DNA of 64,000 bases from Planococcus liqunii. Its GTDB lineage: Bacteria > Bacillota > Bacilli > Bacillales_A > Planococcaceae. Positions 60,701 to 64,000 of this stretch are shown here, piece after piece. Positions within the stretch are counted from its first letter, which is position 1, and every line of letters begins with the position of its first letter. The notes under the pieces are model-generated. The model did no database searches. It was given only the letters and a program-made list of their open reading frames with translations, and had not been told where the DNA came from. The DNA lies in NCBI RefSeq assembly GCF_030413595.1, contig NZ_CP129238.1:2046001-2110000 (forward strand), in the 5' to 3' direction. The translations under genes were made by a program, and so were the position numbers.

Positions 60701-62067
60701 TCACCCAGTTTTTCGCCGATGACGCGGATCGACTGCTCGATTTCCTGCAGCGATTCGCGTCCGCCTCCAAGAACCGGCACGCATAAATCGCGGATTTCCT
60801 GCGGGATTTTGTTTTTCAATACTTTTAGTGGGCTTTCTTTTTGGCTGGTGATGAGGATCTTTTTCCCTTCGGACAAAAAGTGGGAAACCAGGTTCGCAAT
60901 CGTATGCGTTTTTCCGGTTCCAGGCGGCCCTTGCACCGTAACGCCTTGGTGACGCGATACGCGCTGGATGATGGCTTTTTGCTGTTCATTTGACTCAAGC
61001 GGGAAATACAAGTTGTTGTCGTCAAACACGCCGGTATGTGATAAAGTTTCACTTTCTTCAACAGCACTGTTTTTGATCGGTTCTCCGATAATGGAAGCAA
61101 CGGTATCGGACAGTTCCAGTTGGTTAGTAGAAATCCCTTCAATGATTTGGGTGAGGTCATCCCGCAAGACCCGTGCATTTTTGATGCGCAGGGAAAGCAT
61201 ATGATGGCTGTAAATCGCAGGGTCCCGGTCCGGCACTTTTGTTGTCGAATCTGCTATATATTTTCCGTTCGCGTCAAACGTTTGGATAAATTGGGTGAAG
61301 AAATCAGTGAAGTCTTCTGTAATCTCCCTTGCCTGGACTTCTTGCCATAATTGATTGATCGCGTTGATGTTCGGAATCTGGATGCTAGTAAAAATCTCTT
61401 GCTCGACGGTGATTTCCTTGTCGACCAGTTTGATGGAAATGATGCCTTTAAATGCGTCCAAGTCGAGTTCCACTTTGCTCGTTAAGAGCGGAGAACGAAT
61501 GGCTCCGATTTTCGGGTCCGGGTGCTGCCAAGTGAACAAGCCGGTGCCGTAGACAAATTCCAGCGTTTCGCCTTCTTTTTCAAAACGCGAAAAAAGCTCG
61601 AAAAATTCTTCGTATTTCTCCAGCGTGCGTTTTTTGATTTTGAGTTTCGCTGCCCATTCTTTCCATTCCGGAACCCATTGCTCGTATGCAGCTAAGCGTC
61701 TCTCGTCATCGATGAAAAATTCCTTTCGCTGCTCCCCGACTGCCAGGTCTTTTGTTTTCATCGTTATATAGGAAGGAACCGCCGTTTCTTTCTTCGGATC
61801 AAAATTGAGCCAGTCTTTGAAAATCGGCTTTGGTGCCGGCGGTGTCTGGTCGGCTTTCGTGATCGTTGGTCTATGGATTTCAATTAAGTTCTCACTATTG
61901 TGGCAATCGCCGAACGTAAAACAACCTTCCAAGTTAGCCAAGTCTTCGAGCTGCCAGTTCTTTTCAAAATCCCGGTAATCCCGTACGACTTTTCCTACTA
62001 AATTATTTAATGCCAGCATGTATTCAAAAAAGTTTTTGGCTTTCTCTTTCGCTGTAATGGATTCCAT
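57724..62067 (-). CDS. SF1 (DNA2/NAM7-type) helicase with C-terminal Vsr/MTES_1575-like nuclease
   Basis: 1447 residues from ATG 62067 (GAGAGGTG upstream; GTG 62076 lies within that signal). An N-terminal region of ~360 residues of unknown type is followed by Walker A GPPGTGKT (about 380-387). A long helical, partly coiled-coil insertion of ~650 residues then leads to IIFDESSQCD (about 1050) and VVGDDEQISPQS, with NVAASRAKNQM as motif VI. The last ~110 residues form a PD-(D/E)xK-like nuclease (FEVDV, YRIDMVVEG, LAVECDGERWHG, SGWKFWRVRG). Similar large proteins lie in many defence islands. Base composition is host-like, unlike the next two genes. It may be a stand-alone defence or repair nuclease. 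Confidence 0.8.
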   Translation of the reverse strand: MESITAKEKAKNFFEYMLALNNLVGKVVRDYRDFEKNWQLEDLANLEGCFTFGDCHNSENLIEIHRPTITKADQTPPAPKPIFKDWLNFDPKKETAVPSYITMKTKDLAVGEQRKEFFIDDERRLAAYEQWVPEWKEWAAKLKIKKRTLEKYEEFFELFSRFEKEGETLEFVYGTGLFTWQHPDPKIGAIRSPLLTSKVELDLDAFKGIISIKLVDKEITVEQEIFTSIQIPNINAINQLWQEVQAREITEDFTDFFTQFIQTFDANGKYIADSTTKVPDRDPAIYSHHMLSLRIKNARVLRDDLTQIIEGISTNQLELSDTVASIIGEPIKNSAVEESETLSHTGVFDDNNLYFPLESNEQQKAIIQRVSRHQGVTVQGPPGTGKTHTIANLVSHFLSEGKKILITSQKESPLKVLKNKIPQEIRDLCVPVLGGGRESLQEIEQSIRVIGEKLGELDVPRLEREIERNKEALNRSKREEARLKNLLKEYAEKEGTVLAYKGEKLFKYDVAKRLSETDIHYNWIQDNLALHAEFPLNSVDFKELWQLKSDTAKEELHLRNQSLPSAEAELKNASAFAAFMEIENSLKEANQEGEAILQKYSLPIVESEIKALQKDLDGLLSMSAVLENQVYQSMMDDCRAGGHREERWRTLTDKLAGAVDRLFASYHVLVTHRINLPEKGSEALTNDLTVAKEPLQNGKKPNFLFFMVKGKQAKYLFEDPVLNGEPVKTLQDIEILDTHLEYEWVKKEAARLLNGNMEDIGHTVIDEKEKRFPHLLEDRLKELQLVLKAVDTAQTFKGKITPFGMGDINLYSVDQLKQLSKDLEAVLKRLEYLAWEAQYKQDLAELTMLSAKVTMHPIGQEFVQAYQEKDHAKWVQLLSKLEELQRTKAKVNRFYNLLEQFNQTLPLTGKLLEMSAGSEIEFPENHVEAFELKKLQSWLDETKDTNTTLLKKQLEEEHIEQKRLIRNIVSASTWKNQVNRITDEEKRALSAWKTYIKRFGKGSGKSAQRNLQGAREEMKTAQSAIPVWIMPISQVLENFPVTNEKFDVIIFDESSQCDLFAINVLLRGKKIVVVGDDEQISPQSIGTKQDDVLELVRRHLKGIPNADLFDGNLSLYEIAEQTFPKEGKLMLREHFRCVPKIIQFSNDMSYGGEMIPLRLPLDEDKIDPPVLAIKVKDGVIDDRKDVNEGEIDAIVADMAEMVRDPKLKGQTFGVITLLGQDQHKLLESRIRQEIGDHEFVERKIICGNPYTLQGDERDIIFLSMVSAPNRNFRALTGNADKQRFNVAASRAKNQMRLYHSVDLEELNPQDLRYRLLSYCQNPTRLNTEVQNLEELCDSPFEVDVLRMILARGYKVTPQVKVGQYRIDMVVEGMRDRLAVECDGERWHGPEKFEEDMKRQESLERSGWKFWRVRGREFYFDKVKALESLWVQLDVLGIGPVKEEQLVE

Positions 62068-62288
62068 CGAATACACCTCTCTTATCTTTCATTGTTGTAT
62101 AAAGGTCTCATTTATTTGCCATTAACTAATTGACAATCTTAGTATGATTTTTCTTCTTTTATTCCTAATACTACCAACGATTAGGATTTTAGACAAGATG
62201 ACGTGCGGGAACATAAGAAGTTTCTTCTCCGCCTCTATGTACTAAGTAATAGTTCATTGTTTTAGGCGTTTTTTGATTTCAACCACAA
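62068..62288. other. promoter gap of the SF1 helicase-nuclease gene
   Basis: Minus-strand TTGTCA near 62130-62135 with a TAAATG about 16 bases on is a possible promoter for the helicase-nuclease gene. No gene is seen in the 330 bases up to the permease stop codon. Confidence 0.35.
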
Positions 62289-62322
62289 AAACAGCCTTCA
62301 GTAAAATTATTGAAGGCTGTTT
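62289..62322 (-). terminator. terminator of the ABC transporter operon
   Basis: AAACAGCCTTCA (62289-62300) / TGAAGGCTGTTT (62311-62322) with a 10-nt loop and a T run on the minus strand, 77 bases after the permease stop. Confidence 0.8.
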
Positions 62323-62398
62323 GAATATACGTATGCAGTTAGATGATGCAATGCAATGATCTATTCCTCCATTCGAATCTAGTAACAACCCTCTTGCC

Positions 62399-63571
62399 TT
62401 ATGTACTCCTCAAAGCATCGATCGGATTCAACCTCGACGCTTTTCGTGCAGGGGCGAATCCGAAGATGATGCCAATCGACATGGAGAATCCGAGAGACAA
62501 AAAGACGGTTAACGGAGACAACAGGAAGCTGGTGTCCATGACTGAACAGATGGCAAAAGCTGTCAGGATGCCGGATATCACGCCAATCAGTCCGCCAATC
62601 AGCGATAAAAAGACCGCTTCGAGCAGGAATTGCTGCTGGATTCGCTTTGGCTCCGCTCCAAGCGCTTTGCGGAGACCGATTTCAGCCGTTCTTTCTGTAA
62701 CAGAAACAAGCATCATATTCATAATGCCGATTCCTCCCACCAGGAGAGAAATAGAAGCAATCCCGATAAGCAGCATGGACAATGTTGTGATCATTTGATT
62801 AATGGTCGACAGCATTTCCTGTGTATTGCGAATTGCAAAGCCATTTTCCTGGTTGTCATAGGCATCATTCAGCGTCGCTTCAATGGCGCGCGTGGTTTTG
62901 TCCGCTTCTGTGGAGTCTTCCATATAAACATCGGTTGCCATGATATAGTTGGTTCCGAGCAGCTGCATCGAAGTTGTGTAAGGGACGATCACCGTCTCAT
63001 TAATGGAACTTGACGAAAAGGCATGCGATTGCTGGAGTGTCCCGATGACGGTGAAGTTGATGCCGCCAATCAATATGCTTTTTCCGATGGGGTTTTCGCC
63101 GTAGAACATTTCTTCGGCAATCGCAGAGCCGATCAAGCTGACTTTGTTTTCACTTTGGGTGTCCAACGGATTGATTCCTCTTCCGGTTTCAATGACGTCT
63201 GTGTTTTTTGTAAAATAAACATCGTTTCTCCCGGTGACGGTTACTTGTTCTTTGACGGTGCCTCCCGCTGCAATGGTTGTGAAGCCGGTAACGTTCGGCG
63301 ACACACCGGACACATTGTCAATGTCGCCCAGGCGCTCGATGTCCTGGTGGAGCAGCCCCGTTTGTAAAGGGGAGCCGAGAGTCGAGACAACGATCCGGTC
63401 CGCTTTGAACGTCGCAAAATCGTTGGTCATGTCGTTGGTCACGCCTTTGACGATGGTAATCAGCGTGATGATGGAAGCGACGCCAATGACGATGCCGAGG
63501 ATCGTCAGTGCCGAACGCATTTTGTTGTGAAGAACGTTCATCCAGCTCATTTTCAAGTTTTCCCTTAGCAT
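62399..63571 (-). CDS. MacB/YknZ-type ABC transporter permease
   Basis: 390 residues. An N-terminal transmembrane helix (MRSALTILGIVIGVASIITL) is followed by a large extracellular MacB_PCD-type domain (about 45-240) and three C-terminal FtsX-like helices ending in GFAPARKASRLNPIDAL. This is the type VII ABC transporter (mechanotransmission) layout. It overlaps the ATPase gene by seven bases (ATGCTAA). In Bacilli such pairs work with a YknX-type adaptor to export or fend off peptides; the adaptor would lie beyond the window edge. Substrate unknown. Confidence 0.9.
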   Translation of the reverse strand: MLRENLKMSWMNVLHNKMRSALTILGIVIGVASIITLITIVKGVTNDMTNDFATFKADRIVVSTLGSPLQTGLLHQDIERLGDIDNVSGVSPNVTGFTTIAAGGTVKEQVTVTGRNDVYFTKNTDVIETGRGINPLDTQSENKVSLIGSAIAEEMFYGENPIGKSILIGGINFTVIGTLQQSHAFSSSSINETVIVPYTTSMQLLGTNYIMATDVYMEDSTEADKTTRAIEATLNDAYDNQENGFAIRNTQEMLSTINQMITTLSMLLIGIASISLLVGGIGIMNMMLVSVTERTAEIGLRKALGAEPKRIQQQFLLEAVFLSLIGGLIGVISGILTAFAICSVMDTSFLLSPLTVFLSLGFSMSIGIIFGFAPARKASRLNPIDALRST

Positions 63572-64000
63572 CCGGCTTCCTCCTCCCTCAGATGGCCGTC
63601 GAGGATATGGAAAACCCGTCCCGCGTTTTTCGCGATTTCCGGGTCGTGCGTAATCATGATAATCGATTTCCCTTCCTGGTTTAACTGATGGAAAAGTGAC
63701 ATGATCTGCTTGCCGGTCTTTTGGTCGAGCGCGCCCGTCGGTTCGTCGGCGAGCAGAATCGTCGGTTCCGTCACCATCGCCCGCGCAATGGCCACCCGCT
63801 GTTGCTGGCCGCCCGACAGTTGGCTGGGCAAATGCTCCATTCGTTCTTCGAGGCCGACTCTGGCCAGCATATCCGCTGCCCGCCGCTCGCGTTCTTTCGC
63901 CGGGAGTCCTGCATATACGAGTGGCAGTTCCACATTCAGCCGGGCACTTAAACGCGGCAGCAGATGAAACTGCTGAAACACAAAACCGATTTCCTTGTTG
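63565..64000 (-). CDS. ABC transporter ATPase (MacB/LolD/YknY type), 5' end outside window
   Basis: Partial: the frame runs off the right edge ([17 protein letters not shown]... is the first readable part, so residues of the Walker A are missing). Visible are the Q-loop ([11 protein letters not shown]), the signature [15 protein letters not shown], the Walker B with [10 protein letters not shown], and the switch His in MITHDPEIA. It energises the 62399 permease; the two are translationally coupled. Confidence 0.92.
   Translation of the reverse strand, partial: NKEIGFVFQQFHLLPRLSARLNVELPLVYAGLPAKERERRAADMLARVGLEERMEHLPSQLSGGQQQRVAIARAMVTEPTILLADEPTGALDQKTGKQIMSLFHQLNQEGKSIIMITHDPEIAKNAGRVFHILDGHLREEEAGC

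Noticed and set aside
48320..62400. CRISPR array, prophage or transposon ends around the defence region
   Set aside because: No regularly spaced repeats, no integrase, transposase or tRNA, and no matching terminal repeats seen at the composition borders.

Overview
The window (about 45% G+C, mostly minus strand) looks like a chromosomal piece of a Gram-positive member of the Bacillales, most likely Planococcaceae (Planococcus type). The grounds are strong AAGGAGG-type ribosome binding sites, PPDK paired with a YqfL-type PpsR, an IDEAL-domain protein, a CDP-glycerol (teichoic acid type) transferase and a LacI/GntR regulator mix. The genus call is inference.

Region 1 (1-3.1 kb): the start of a FabH-like ketoacyl synthase gene, four small unrecognised genes on the same strand, a 750-bp AT-rich gap and an IDEAL-domain gene.

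Region 2 (3.2-27.7 kb): a large catabolic island. Module I (25.1 to 18.3 kb) holds an HsaA-like flavin monooxygenase oxygenase component, a flavin reductase, an extradiol dioxygenase, a C-C hydrolase, a 2-keto-4-pentenoate hydratase, 4-hydroxy-2-oxovalerate aldolase and acylating acetaldehyde dehydrogenase. That is a complete phenol -> catechol -> meta-cleavage -> pyruvate + acetyl-CoA route. Module II (18.1 to 10.5 kb) has a second dioxygenase, a truncated RibF-type FAD synthetase, an isocitrate-lyase-superfamily lyase, two FAD-dependent desaturase-like flavoproteins (TcuA/KstD/fumarate reductase family), an SDR, a GlcG/HbpS protein that appears to start at ATT, and an Asp/Glu-racemase-fold protein lacking both catalytic cysteines. 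Module III (8.1 to 3.3 kb) has a second monooxygenase, a third dioxygenase, a second C-C hydrolase and a third desaturase-like flavoprotein. Regulators are a XylR_N-V4R-PucR fusion (8.5-10.3 kb) and a GntR/FCD protein (25.4 kb), the latter divergent from an MmgE/PrpD gene. My working idea is a pathway that aromatises an alicyclic or terpenoid ring with the flavoprotein desaturases, hydroxylates the resulting phenol and cleaves it by meta fission.

Region 3 (27.7-48.3 kb): ordinary accessory and housekeeping genes. They are a LacI regulator, ppdK with its regulator, a decayed subtilisin-like protease, a CDP-glycerol transferase, a sugar-type module (Gfo/Idh/MocA - ThuA - Gfo/Idh/MocA) behind a promoter with a palindromic operator, a GDSL lipoprotein, an alcohol dehydrogenase, membrane proteins and a MalT-like LuxR regulator.

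Region 4 (48.3-62.1 kb): a probable defence island. Two overlapping AT-rich genes encode a 1105-residue unknown protein and a 1605-residue DEAD/DEAH helicase with a DUF1998-type C-terminus, an arrangement resembling Druantia type III (DruH-DruE). Directly upstream is a 1447-residue SF1 helicase with a long helical insertion and a C-terminal Vsr/MTES_1575-like nuclease, with host-like base composition.

Region 5 (62.4-64.0 kb): a MacB/YknYZ-type ABC permease and its ATPase, cut by the window edge.
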